NCBI GenBank assembly: GCA_937871985.1
Contig: CALMPB010000463.1
Location: 1 to 16,552, forward strand
Origin: an uncultured Burkholderiaceae bacterium
Lineage (GTDB): Bacteria > Pseudomonadota > Gammaproteobacteria > Burkholderiales > Burkholderiaceae
Reading direction: 5' to 3'
Length of the DNA stretch: 16,552 bases
The notes beneath the pieces were generated by a model. That model saw only the letters and a program-made list of their open reading frames with translations. It made no database searches and was not told the DNA's origin. How positions within the stretch are numbered: position 1 is the stretch's first letter; every line of letters starts with the position of its first letter. Positions 1-7,192 of this stretch are shown piece by piece. A program made the translations under genes and the position numbers.

Positions 1-96
1 AAGGTCAGCGAGCCGCCCGCCCGCAAGGCCGGCATCAAGGTGGCCGATGTCGCGGCCCTGGTGGACAAACTCAAGAACGAAGCGAAGGTGGTCTGA
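1..96 (+). CDS. etfB: Electron transfer flavoprotein subunit beta, C-terminal end (partial)
   Basis: The window opens inside a reading frame that ends [11 protein letters not shown]...KNEAKVV with a TGA at 94-96. This matches the usual C-terminus of EtfB: the conserved PARKAGIKV stretch followed by a short amphipathic helix. EtfB pairs with EtfA to form the soluble FAD- and AMP-binding heterodimer that takes electrons from acyl-CoA dehydrogenases and passes them to ETF-quinone oxidoreductase. Only 31 residues are visible. It stops one base before the etfA start, the standard etfBA arrangement, and this neighbour is the strongest support for the call. Confidence 0.88.
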   Translation, partial: KVSEPPARKAGIKVADVAALVDKLKNEAKVV

Positions 97-97
97 G

Positions 98-1027
98 ATG
101 ACGACGCTGGTTATTGCCGAACACGATAACGCCCAGCTCAAGGGCGCAACCCTGAACGCCGTCGCCGCCGCCGCCAAGATCGGAGGCGACGTCCACGTGC
201 TGGTCGCAGGCGCCAATGCCCGCGCCGTGGCCGACCAGGCCGCGCAGGCGGCTGGCGTGTCCAAGGTGCTGCTGGCCGACGCGCCGCAACTGGCCGACGG
301 CCTGGCCGAGAACGTGGCCGCCCAGGTGCTGGCGGTGGCCTCGGGCTACAGCCACATCCTGTTCCCGGCCACTGCTTCGGGCAAGAACATCGCCCCGCGC
401 GTGGCCGCAAAGCTCGACGTGGCCCAGATATCCGACATCATCGGCGTGGAATCCGCTGACACCTTCCAGCGCCCGATCTACGCCGGCAACGCCATCGCCA
501 CCGTGCAATCGGCCGACCCGGTCAAGGTCATCACCGTGCGCACCACCGGCTTTGACGCCGTGGCCGCGCAGGGTGGCTCGGCCGCCGTTGAAGACGTCGC
601 CGCCGTGGCCGATTCCGGCCTGTCGAGCTTCGTCGGCCGCGAAGTCGCCAAGAGCGACCGCCCGGAACTGGCCGGCGCCCGCGTCGTCGTTTCCGGCGGC
701 CGCGGCCTGGGCAGCGCCGAGAACTTCAAGATCCTGGATCCGCTGGCCGACAAGCTCGGCGCCGCCCTGGGCGCCTCGCGCGCCGCGGTCGACGCCGGCT
801 ACGCGCCCAACGATTGGCAGGTCGGCCAGACCGGCAAGATCGTCGCGCCGCAGTTGTACGTGGCCGTCGGCATTTCCGGCGCCATCCAGCATCTGGCGGG
901 CATGAAGGATTCCAAGGTCATCGTCGCCATCAACAAGGACCCCGAGGCGCCGATTTTCGGCGTGGCCGATTATGGCCTGGTTGGCGACCTGTTCCAGGTC
1001 GTTCCCGAACTGACCGGCGCGTTGTAG
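98..1027 (+). CDS. etfA: Electron transfer flavoprotein subunit alpha
   Basis: This 309-aa protein has the normal EtfA length. The N-terminal half (about 1-180) is the ETF alpha/beta domain and the C-terminal half (about 190-309) is the FAD-binding domain. The FAD domain carries the [10 protein letters not shown] segment (197-206) and the ETF-alpha signature region at 253-279 ([13 protein letters not shown]..., ending in AIN). The ATG at 98 is preferred over an upstream in-frame start because it lies one base after the etfB stop and follows an AAGGTGG-like ribosome-binding site inside the etfB end. With EtfB it shuttles electrons from fatty-acid and amino-acid oxidation into the respiratory chain. 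It looks intact and is chromosomal core, marking the host side of the element boundary. Confidence 0.97.
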   Translation: MTTLVIAEHDNAQLKGATLNAVAAAAKIGGDVHVLVAGANARAVADQAAQAAGVSKVLLADAPQLADGLAENVAAQVLAVASGYSHILFPATASGKNIAPRVAAKLDVAQISDIIGVESADTFQRPIYAGNAIATVQSADPVKVITVRTTGFDAVAAQGGSAAVEDVAAVADSGLSSFVGREVAKSDRPELAGARVVVSGGRGLGSAENFKILDPLADKLGAALGASRAAVDAGYAPNDWQVGQTGKIVAPQLYVAVGISGAIQHLAGMKDSKVIVAINKDPEAPIFGVADYGLVGDLFQVVPELTGAL

Positions 1028-1053
1028 ACCAACGCGCCTCTGGCTTAAATGCC

Positions 1054-1091
1054 AAAAGCCCGCGGACATTATCTGTCCGCGGGCTTTTTTT
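1054..1091 (+). terminator. Rho-independent terminator of the etfBA operon
   Basis: A perfect 15-bp inverted repeat, AAAAGCCCGCGGACA (1054-1068) and TGTCCGCGGGCTTTT (1074-1088), encloses a 5-nt loop and runs into seven T residues (1085-1091). It begins 26 bases after the etfA stop. The A-tract on the left arm makes it partly bidirectional. Confidence 0.93.
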
Positions 1092-1552
1092 ATTTCACCA
1101 TGACTCCAGCCCGGTACTGCGCTGGACTACGCCAAGGCTTGATACAGCAGGTTTATCAATGACTTAGGCGAGTTCATCATATGCCGGTGCTTTCCGAAAC
1201 TTGACCTGACTTTCCCTCTACTGGCCCCTAGAAGGCTCCTGGGAACCGGGTCTTTCCAAGGAGTCATCATGGCAAAAATCAAACTCACCAAGTCCGCTGT
1301 CGATGCGGCACACCCCCAGGCGCAGGCCGTCGAACTCCGGGATACGTTGGTTCCCGGCTTCTTGTGCAAGATTACCCCGTCGGGCCGCAAGGTGTTCATG
1401 CTCCAGTACCGGACGAACGCTGGCGAGCGCCGCAAGCCCGCCTTGGGTCAGTACGGGGAACTGACCGTCGAACAGGCCCGTTCGCTCGCGCAAGAATGGC
1501 TGGCCCAGGTACGCCGGGGTGGTGATCCCGGCGCAGCCAAGACGGAAGCACG
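1086..1552. other. Presumed left junction of the integrative element (candidate att near 1086-1093)
   Basis: No tRNA gene or obvious long core repeat lies between etfA and the integrase. The T-run of the etfA terminator contains TTTTTTAT (1086-1093). That differs by one base from the 8-bp TTTTTCAT site I recall for Tn4371 insertion. The remaining 1094-1268 holds no gene and probably contains the integrase promoter, though I cannot assign its boxes. The exact junction cannot be fixed without the right end of the element. The stated end is arbitrary; only the short T-rich site is meant. Confidence 0.3.
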
Positions 1553-2471
1553 CAAAGCGCCCACCGTCGAAGAGTTGTGCAAGAAGTTCATGGAGGACCA
1601 CTCCAAGAAGCGCAACAAGCCCAGCACCCGAGTCGGCTATCAAGGTGTCATCGACCGCTGCATCATCCCGTTGTTGGGCCGCAAGAAGGTCCACGACGTG
1701 AAGCGGCCTGACATTGCCGGACTGATGGAAAAGCTTTCCTACAAGCAGACCGAGGCGAACAAGGCGTTCAGCATCCTGCGCAAGATGTTCAATTTGGCTG
1801 AGGTGTGGGGCTATCGGCCTGACGGCACCAATCCCTGCCGCCATGTCCCAATGTTCCCTGCCGGCAAGTCCACCCACCTTATCAGCGACGAGGACATGGG
1901 AAAACTTTTCCGGCAGCTCGACAAGATCGAGGCCGAGGGGCTGGAGAACTACGTCATCCCGTTGGCGATCCGCCTGCAATTCGAGTTTGCCGGCCGCCGT
2001 GGCGAAATCGTCTCGCTCGAATGGGAATGGATCGATCTGGAAAACCGCCGCGTCGTCTGGCCTGACAGCAAGACCGGCGGTATGTCCAAGCCCATCAGCG
2101 AGGAAGCCTACCGGCTGCTTTCGACGGCGCCGAGGCAGGAAGGCAATCCTTACGTCCTGCCGTCGCCGCGCCATCCAGGGCAACACCTGACCACGGGCGA
2201 GTATTACGGCGGCTGGAGCCGTGCGCTCAAAGCGGCGGGGGCAACGCATGTGGGGACGCACGGCATCCGCCACCGCTCGGCGACCGACATTGCCAATTCG
2301 GGTATCCCGGTCAAGGTCGGCATGGCCCTGACGGCGCACAAGACCGTGGTGATGTTCATGCGCTACGTCCACACCGAGGACAAGCCCGTGCGGGAAGCCG
2401 CCGAACTGGTGGCGAATCGACGCAAGTCGGTCGTCAGCATGCATCAAGAACCGAAAGAGGTGACCGCATGA
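1269..2471 (+). CDS. int: Tyrosine recombinase / integrase of the element
   Basis: This 400-aa site-specific recombinase should catalyse integration and excision at the att site. It shows the order of P4-type integrases: an N-terminal arm-binding DUF4102-like region (about 1-90), a core-binding SAM-like domain (about 98-190) and a catalytic domain (about 205-375). Likely catalytic residues are R243 (AGRRGEI), K268 (DSKTG), H331 and R334 (HGIRH), H357 (TAHKT) and the nucleophile Y366 (MRYVH). The ATG at 1269 follows AAGGAG at 1258-1263 with five bases between. The protein resembles the integrases I recall from Tn4371-like elements. It faces into the element, with the junction behind it. A long opposite-strand open frame over it is a shadow. 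Confidence 0.95.
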   Translation: MAKIKLTKSAVDAAHPQAQAVELRDTLVPGFLCKITPSGRKVFMLQYRTNAGERRKPALGQYGELTVEQARSLAQEWLAQVRRGGDPGAAKTEARKAPTVEELCKKFMEDHSKKRNKPSTRVGYQGVIDRCIIPLLGRKKVHDVKRPDIAGLMEKLSYKQTEANKAFSILRKMFNLAEVWGYRPDGTNPCRHVPMFPAGKSTHLISDEDMGKLFRQLDKIEAEGLENYVIPLAIRLQFEFAGRRGEIVSLEWEWIDLENRRVVWPDSKTGGMSKPISEEAYRLLSTAPRQEGNPYVLPSPRHPGQHLTTGEYYGGWSRALKAAGATHVGTHGIRHRSATDIANSGIPVKVGMALTAHKTVVMFMRYVHTEDKPVREAAELVANRRKSVVSMHQEPKEVTA

Positions 2472-2596
2472 TCAGAGGCCAGCAATCCACCTTGCCGCCC
2501 CAATTGTCGTATCACCGCTACGACAATTGGCTCAGTGGCCATCACCGCCTGCGTATCGTACTAAGCACTGGAAAAGTGTGCCCGTTTCGGGTATAG
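2468..2596 (+). CDS. Possible 42-aa leader ORF overlapping the integrase stop
   Basis: An ATG at 2468 overlaps the integrase TGA in an ATGA arrangement and opens a 42-codon frame ending in TAG at 2594-2596, just before the toxin gene. Its middle is encoded by the perfect inverted repeat at 2500-2530. The product (MIRGQQSTL...KVCPFRV) matches nothing I recognise. The coupling to the integrase stop is the only argument for translation. The palindrome suggests the DNA or RNA, not the peptide, is what is selected. It could also be an artefact of intergenic sequence. Confidence 0.2.
   Translation: MIRGQQSTLPPQLSYHRYDNWLSGHHRLRIVLSTGKVCPFRV
2500..2530. repeat. Perfect 12-bp inverted repeat between integrase and toxin-antitoxin operon
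   Basis: CCAATTGTCGTA (2500-2511) and TACGACAATTGG (2519-2530) are exact reverse complements around a 7-nt spacer. No T-run follows, so it is not a typical intrinsic terminator. It lies about 80 bases upstream of the toxin start. It could be an operator for the antitoxin, a site for an excision factor, or an RNA hairpin that ends or stabilises the integrase transcript. Confidence 0.75.
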
Positions 2597-2597
2597 T
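2569..2597 (+). promoter_or_regulatory. Candidate promoter of the toxin-antitoxin operon
   Basis: TGGAAA (2569-2574) and TATAGT (2592-2597) are separated by 17 bases and resemble -35 and -10 boxes, with a small CCCG-TTT-CGGG palindrome between them. The predicted transcription start would fall at about 2604, only a few bases before the ATG at 2610 and within the apparent ribosome-binding site. The operon may therefore start elsewhere, or the toxin may be poorly translated from this promoter. Confidence 0.3.
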
Positions 2598-2609
2598 TTG
2601 AAGGTCAAG

Positions 2610-2993
2610 ATGACGCGCATCCTCAAACGAAAGGATTTTGCGCGGTGGCAGGCGGGCGAAAAGCTGTCCGATGCCGCCTTGTGCAAAGCGGTTCAGGAGA
2701 TGGAAAGCGGTCTGATTGACGCGGACTTGGGCGGCTTCCTTTACAAGAAACGGGTTGCCCGCCCTGGTGGTGGCAAGAGTGGCGGCTACCGCACGTTATT
2801 GTCGGCCCGGATCGGCAGCCGCTATGTGTTCCTGCATGGGTTCCCCAAGAGCGACAAGGCGAACATTACGCAGGACGAGAAGAAGGCACTGCAATTCGCC
2901 GGCAAGGTGTTCCTGGAACTGTCCGCCGAAGCATTGTCGAAGGCGTTGCAGTCAGGCGTGTTATTGGAGGTGCATTGTGAGCAAGATCATTGA
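2610..2993 (+). CDS. RelE/HigB-type toxin of a type II toxin-antitoxin pair (PF06296-like)
   Basis: The 127-aa product carries the block typical of the PF06296 branch of RelE-like toxins: GGFLYKKRVARPGGGKSGGY (41-60), then RTLLSAR, then FLHGFPKSDKANI (74-86) with a following DEKKAL helix. Members of this group are HigB-like toxins thought to cleave mRNA, usually at the ribosome. The ATG at 2610 follows GAAGG at 2600-2604; an in-frame TTG at 2598 has no better site. The toxin gene precedes the antitoxin and overlaps it by 17 bases, the order known for higBA-type loci. The pair probably stabilises the element in the host. It appears full length. Confidence 0.88.
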   Translation: MTRILKRKDFARWQAGEKLSDAALCKAVQEMESGLIDADLGGFLYKKRVARPGGGKSGGYRTLLSARIGSRYVFLHGFPKSDKANITQDEKKALQFAGKVFLELSAEALSKALQSGVLLEVHCEQDH

Positions 2994-3279
2994 ATCCCTG
3001 CGTGGCGATCTGGCCGCGCTCCACGAAGCGGGAGCGATCGGCAAGGTAACGATGCGCGAGTTCGACGCAATCTGCCCGCCGCCGGTGCGGGAGTTCAGTG
3101 CTTTCGATATCAAGCGGCTGCGTGAAGCCTTGAAGTTTAGCCAGCCGGTGTTCGCTCTTCATCTACACACGTCGGCCTCGACCGTGCGCAAGTGGGAACA
3201 AGGCGAAACCCATCCCACGGGGCCAGCGCTCAAACTGCTCAACGTCATCGCCGACAAGGGCCTGCAGGCCATCATCTGA
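2977..3279 (+). CDS. Helix-turn-helix antitoxin (HigA/NadS-like)
   Basis: A GTG start at 2977 is chosen because TTGGAGG lies at 2964-2970, six bases upstream. The frame continues open further 5', but that part is only toxin-gene sequence in another frame. The 100-aa product has an N-terminal part that may contact the toxin (1-40). A Cro/C1-type HTH follows at about 44-95, with IKRLREALKFSQPVFA, STVRKWEQG and a LKLLNVI helix. The W-E-x-G segment is characteristic of this HTH family. As an antitoxin it should neutralise the upstream toxin and repress the operon, possibly at palindromic sites upstream of 2610. It overlaps the toxin gene by 17 bases, suggesting coupled translation. Confidence 0.87.
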   Translation: MSKIIESLRGDLAALHEAGAIGKVTMREFDAICPPPVREFSAFDIKRLREALKFSQPVFALHLHTSASTVRKWEQGETHPTGPALKLLNVIADKGLQAII

Positions 3280-3301
3280 TGCCTGACGAGGGAGACAGGC
3301 A

Positions 3302-4120
3302 TTGGCGACGCGAATTACCCCTTTCAACTCACAGCATCTTGAAGCCGCCTGCCGCGTGCTCGCCGATACCGAACGCGGTCTGAGCGGTACACAGATCGAG
3401 CGGCTGCTGCAGGAAATCGAGGTTGCCGACACGTCGCCCGGCATGACAAAGTGGAAGCGGTTGTTCAATGCGCTGGCCGGTGCGCAGAACCACCACCAGA
3501 TCGGCAACCATCTCATCATGTTCATCAACCGCGCGATGAACCCGGTGAACTACGCCCGCGATCCCGCGACGTTCGCTTGGCGGCGCGACGAACTCAATGT
3601 CGTCCTTGCCTTCTCCGGTTTCTACGTGCGCGATGACGGCAAGGTTGCTCACGCCGATAAGGCCACGACGCTTGATGCCGCCCGCGCCCGCGCGGGACGA
3701 CTCAAGGCCGCACTGGAAAGCCGCGTCGTCCATGCGGAAGTGCTGAACTACTGCCGCGCCGAGTTGCTGGAGGAAAACTACTTCCATGCCGTGTTCGAGG
3801 CAACGAAAGGTGTTGCGGAGCGGATTCGCCTGCTGTCGGGCCTGAACGGCGACGGCGCGGACTTGGTGAACAAGGCATTCGCAGGCCAGCAACCCGTTCT
3901 CGCCTTGGGACCGCTCACCACCGAGTCCGAAAAGAGCGAGCAGAAAGGCTTTGCCAACCTGCTGATCGGCTTATTTGGCGCCGTGCGCAATCCGCTGGCC
4001 CATGCGCCCAAGACGAATTGGCCCATGTCCGAACAGGACGCACTGGACATCCTGACGCTGGTATCGCTGATTCACCGCAAGCTGGATGGCACCACGAAAT
4101 TAGCGGCCGTATCGCCGTAA
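3302..4120 (+). CDS. TIGR02391 (Ymh)-family protein with HEPN-like RX4H motif
   Basis: The start is a TTG at 3302 preceded by GAGGGAG (3288-3294); the next in-frame ATG would remove 46 residues. The 272-aa protein matches the Ymh/TIGR02391 pattern at its C-terminus: GLFGAVRNPLAHAP (223-236) followed by an A-x-D-I-L-x-L-V-S-L-I-H helix. The RNPLAH segment (R229 to H234) fits the RX4-6H signature of HEPN-superfamily RNases, which often serve as toxins or defence effectors. The N-terminal half is predicted helical and I recognise no domain in it. It sits 22 bases after the antitoxin and 13 bases before the next gene, so all four likely share a transcript. RNase activity is inference from the motif only. 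Confidence 0.8.
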   Translation: MATRITPFNSQHLEAACRVLADTERGLSGTQIERLLQEIEVADTSPGMTKWKRLFNALAGAQNHHQIGNHLIMFINRAMNPVNYARDPATFAWRRDELNVVLAFSGFYVRDDGKVAHADKATTLDAARARAGRLKAALESRVVHAEVLNYCRAELLEENYFHAVFEATKGVAERIRLLSGLNGDGADLVNKAFAGQQPVLALGPLTTESEKSEQKGFANLLIGLFGAVRNPLAHAPKTNWPMSEQDALDILTLVSLIHRKLDGTTKLAAVSP

Positions 4121-4133
4121 GTGAGAGACAGGA

Positions 4134-5417
4134 ATGGACGAGGCGATCGTTGTCTTCTCTCGAAAAGGGATTTTCCAGACCACGATTGCCGCGCGCGACG
4201 TTCGCAGCCGGGAACATGCGCGCAAGCTGTGGCCCTTGGTGTCTCCAGGCGCAGAGCGCCAGATGGTGACATGGGTCAGCCCCTCCTTTGAAAGCGGGAA
4301 GCTGCGTCGGCGATCCCATTTCCGCGTACTTCCTGCCCAGCACACCTTTAACCCCAAAGCGCACTTCGACGATGAAGAAGCCAGCCGATGGCGCGCCGTG
4401 CAGGAAAGTCCTGAACACCGGCGGGCGAAAGAACTTGTCGCGGCCGAACTCTCACGACGTTTGAATGCCGGGCTTGCGATGCCGTGGGCGTTCAAGGATA
4501 TGGATGCGTCGGACTATCCGCTGGAAGGCAACTTGTTGCTCGGCGCCGACCAGGTGGCAACCGAGCATCCCCTGGAGACGCCATTCGGCAGCAAATTCCG
4601 GCTCGACGTTGCCGTGCTCGGCCCCCCGGTCCAGGCTGAACCGATGGTGCTGGGCGGCGTTGAAATCGAACTCGGCCACGCCTTCGACGGGCGCAAGGCT
4701 CTTATCGGGAAGTCGCTCGGATTCCCGCTCATCTCCATCGACATCACCGAGATGACGCTGGACGAACTCACGCCCGAGTGGGCACGGCAGGTATTGACTG
4801 CGACCACGCGGAGCCACGAGCAAGGACGCCGGCAGACCTACATCTATCTCCACGACCTGCTGTACCCCCTCTACGCGCAATTGCCGGCGTTTCTGGACGA
4901 CGAGCAGCGCCATCAGTTCCTTGTGTTTGCCGACGATGAGACCCTGAACAAGTTGGTGCGCTGGATGAACCTGCTCGCCGAAAAGCTGGAGTACCCGAAG
5001 GGTACGGTCGCCGTTGCCTTGGTCAATGGCAAGAACGAACAGTCGCGCAAGATGCTGGAACGCGCGGGACAAGTCGTTGGCCCCGACTGGAGCGAGTTCA
5101 ACGGCCAGCGATGCCTACGACTGACCCTGCCGCGTCCCAAAGGCCCGGCGGATCTCCAGGCCCATCGCTTCCACATGACGATGGCGCGCATCCTGCTGTC
5201 GCACACTGATTCGCTCGTTGGCTACAAGTATTGCAACGGCGTAGACAACCACCACCCTGAAGAAGACGTGTGGGTTGCGCATCGCTGGATCGCCGACTTG
5301 AAAACCCATACCCAGCATCGCGTCTTGCCGAAGCGGCTGGCTGAACCGATCAACAGATTGATCGCGGTGGTTTCGGACCTGCATCGCAATCACGCGGCTG
5401 CCAGCCAAGAGGCGTGA
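4134..5417 (+). CDS. CoiA-like protein with PD-(D/E)XK-type nuclease core (tentative)
   Basis: This 427-aa protein is not one I can name with certainty. Its features follow the order of CoiA-like competence proteins: a basic segment ending in SHFR (61-64), then SPEHRRAKELVAAEL (92-106), then a nuclease-like core. The core reads FRLDVAVLG (155-163), GVEIELGHAF (175-184), K188 or K193, and LISIDI (199-204). D158, E177/E179 and the lysine could form a PD-(D/E)XK site. The C-terminal half (about 215-427) is unrecognised, with aromatic-rich helices and a HH/W-rich patch near 373-385. It follows the Ymh gene by 13 bases. A two-gene defence or anti-plasmid cassette is plausible. Other nuclease families cannot be excluded. 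Confidence 0.6.
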   Translation: MDEAIVVFSRKGIFQTTIAARDVRSREHARKLWPLVSPGAERQMVTWVSPSFESGKLRRRSHFRVLPAQHTFNPKAHFDDEEASRWRAVQESPEHRRAKELVAAELSRRLNAGLAMPWAFKDMDASDYPLEGNLLLGADQVATEHPLETPFGSKFRLDVAVLGPPVQAEPMVLGGVEIELGHAFDGRKALIGKSLGFPLISIDITEMTLDELTPEWARQVLTATTRSHEQGRRQTYIYLHDLLYPLYAQLPAFLDDEQRHQFLVFADDETLNKLVRWMNLLAEKLEYPKGTVAVALVNGKNEQSRKMLERAGQVVGPDWSEFNGQRCLRLTLPRPKGPADLQAHRFHMTMARILLSHTDSLVGYKYCNGVDNHHPEEDVWVAHRWIADLKTHTQHRVLPKRLAEPINRLIAVVSDLHRNHAAASQEA

Positions 5418-5494
5418 CCATCCCCCGTCGGAAGTCAGCCGATAGGCAAGCATTCCTGCGGAGTTACGCGCCTATTTGCAAAGAGCATTGAATC

Positions 5495-6283
5495 TCAGTC
5501 CGTAGTCGGTTTTGAGGCTCTTTTCCGCGGGGCCGAAGAAGGCAAAGACGGCAAGCACTCAAACAAGCGTTCTGCATAGACGAACCCCATCCGTCTGACC
5601 GCGCCCTGATCGAAATACAGCAGCCAAGCGGCAAGTAATGCCAGCGAAATGAGCAGTGTCAAGCCTGCGGCAAGCCCCGGATCGGCAAGGTGCTCTAGGT
5701 TAAAATGAGGAGGTACTACCTGCAGAATCTTTGCAATCAGCAATCCGTAGACGATGCCCAGGAGGCACGACACGATGCCGGCAGGCTTCATTGCCAGCAT
5801 ATTGCGGTGAAATCCGTAGGCGATGTTCTCTTTCAGCAAGAGCTGCTTGTTGGAACGCGTGAGTTCGCGAAGCCGCTTTGTGGCGCCAACGTAGATGTCG
5901 TCTGCCTTGTCAGGGCTTGCTGATTCTTCTTCTGCCGTTGGCATGGCGATGCCCAGCTTGGCCGTGATCGCCGTGTGGTAGCGCTGCTTGCTGACACCAT
6001 CGAGAAACTTGTCGCGATGGCGTAACGCGATGGTTGTCGGCATACCGCCCCACCTTGCAACCAGGATCTCTTCAAGCTTCTTCCCGCGCCCGCGAGCTAC
6101 GCTCGCAAGCGCATAAATGGCACCGCAGCCACCAAGCAAGCCGATCACGCCTGTAAGTACCGGGTGCTTTGCGCCGTAGACGCACAACAAAGGAACGAGC
6201 AGCGGTAACGCTACAAGAAGTCCTGGGATTACGCGCGCCTTGCGCTCATAGGGGTCTTTGACCAGTTCAAAAATAGTTGTCAT
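5495..6283 (-). CDS. Four-TM membrane protein, candidate effector or sensor
   Basis: The 262-aa protein has two hydrophobic segments near the N-terminus (about 19-36 and 42-61), a polar cytoplasmic-type middle of about 100 residues (65-165) and two more membrane segments (about 167-189 and 204-225), ending in a short basic tail. The 2TM-soluble-2TM plan recalls the small membrane effectors (SLATT and S-4TM types) that accompany nucleotide-signalling and other defence systems. I see no diagnostic motif, so the likeness is only topological. The conserved-looking KENIAYGFHRNMLAMKP (151-167) sits just before TM3. Its ATG lies 6 bases after the stop of the WYL gene, with no clear ribosome-binding site, suggesting translational coupling. 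It could act as an abortive-infection effector or as membrane-bound substrate of the conjugation machinery. Confidence 0.7.
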   Translation of the reverse strand: MTTIFELVKDPYERKARVIPGLLVALPLLVPLLCVYGAKHPVLTGVIGLLGGCGAIYALASVARGRGKKLEEILVARWGGMPTTIALRHRDKFLDGVSKQRYHTAITAKLGIAMPTAEEESASPDKADDIYVGATKRLRELTRSNKQLLLKENIAYGFHRNMLAMKPAGIVSCLLGIVYGLLIAKILQVVPPHFNLEHLADPGLAAGLTLLISLALLAAWLLYFDQGAVRRMGFVYAERLFECLPSLPSSAPRKRASKPTTD

Positions 6284-6289
6284 GGGCGT

Positions 6290-7192
6290 TCAGCTTTGGG
6301 CCGACAAGGCATCAATATAGGGTTGAATTTCATCGCGGTTCTTTAAAGTGATCTGCTGCGCGAGAGGGTCGGGTGCTTCCTTGGTATGCAAGCCCAAACG
6401 CCTCAGCGTGTAATACAAAAACGCTTGGCGGCATGGAAGTTTGACCTGTCCGTCTTCCATTCCATAGTCCAACTCCAGGACTCGTTTCTTGGCAGCGGGC
6501 AAATCGGGGTGCGGTGCAAGCACCAGCGTCAAGAGAGTTTGCCAGTGCGAATCTTGGCTGGCGTCCACTTGGCTCGCTTCGAAGCCGTCGATGCGCAGGA
6601 TTCGGGCGAGGACGAAATCACTGAAGCGCTGGCGTTTGTGGCAAAACGCGCGCATGTGCCAGCGAAAACCGTCATTACCAAGGGCGTGGGGAGACAGCAG
6701 ACGAACCGATTCGTCCATGGACGTCATGGACTGGTAGCTCACCCAAATGGCTTCCTGCTGCCGAATTGCCCGGACCACTGCTTCGACGGTCTGTTCATTG
6801 ATCGTGCGCCAGGGGGACGGCGCCCAATCTGCCTCAAGTGCTGAGCCGATAAAGCTGGCCGCAGGCTCGATGACTCCCATCTTGGTGGCCAGCAGCTCCG
6901 CTAGATAGTGTTGCGCCGAACTTCGTTGGTAAAGCGGGTGAAAACTCGGCGCTGCCGTGTAGGTCTTGGAACTGCGGTCGTAAGTCAGGTTGCTCGGCGC
7001 CAACTCCGTGTACTTGGCAATGTCCAGTGACGCCTGGGGAACCGATATGCCGAAGTGCTCAGTGAGATCCATTCGATTAATGTGCCGTTCCCAGCGCAAA
7101 CGGAAATCGATGAATTGAAGTCTGCTTTCCAACCCCCAACTTAGCCCTTTGGGCTCAGCAGGATTGGCGGCAGTGACAGAGGGCTCTTGCAT
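6290..7192 (-). CDS. WYL-domain transcriptional regulator (CapW/BrxR-like)
   Basis: The 300-aa protein has the layout of the defence-associated regulators CapW (CBASS) and BrxR (BREX). The N-terminal winged HTH is at about 22-85, with LTEHFGISVPQASLDIAKY and APSNLTYD. The WYL domain is at about 140-205, with IWVSYQSM, LLSPHALGNDGFRWHMRAF and FVLARI. A C-terminal WCX-like extension covers about 215-300. These proteins are known to repress defence operons and may release DNA on sensing a ligand. Here it is transcribed away from the MBL/E2-E1-JAB operon, and the gap between them is AT-rich with inverted repeats. It most likely represses both itself and the divergent arm. The family assignment is firm; the ligand and target site are inferred. 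Confidence 0.9.
   Translation of the reverse strand: MQEPSVTAANPAEPKGLSWGLESRLQFIDFRLRWERHINRMDLTEHFGISVPQASLDIAKYTELAPSNLTYDRSSKTYTAAPSFHPLYQRSSAQHYLAELLATKMGVIEPAASFIGSALEADWAPSPWRTINEQTVEAVVRAIRQQEAIWVSYQSMTSMDESVRLLSPHALGNDGFRWHMRAFCHKRQRFSDFVLARILRIDGFEASQVDASQDSHWQTLLTLVLAPHPDLPAAKKRVLELDYGMEDGQVKLPCRQAFLYYTLRRLGLHTKEAPDPLAQQITLKNRDEIQPYIDALSAQS

Noticed and set aside
71..1069. 332-codon minus-strand frame opposite etfA
   Set aside because: Low-complexity Gly/Ala/His-rich product with no motif; shadow of a G+C-rich gene.
1218..2447. 409-codon open frame on the minus strand opposite the integrase
   Set aside because: The plus strand encodes a complete integrase with all catalytic residues; the opposite frame is a shadow of its codon bias.
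2598..2609. TTG start for the toxin, four codons upstream
   Set aside because: The GAAGG ribosome-binding site at 2600-2604 overlaps that codon and is correctly spaced for the ATG at 2610.
5418..5494. AAAGAGC...GCTCTTT inverted repeat between the convergent genes as a shared terminator
   Set aside because: Seven-bp arms with a loop of over 30 bases that reaches into the four-TM gene end; too weak to call.
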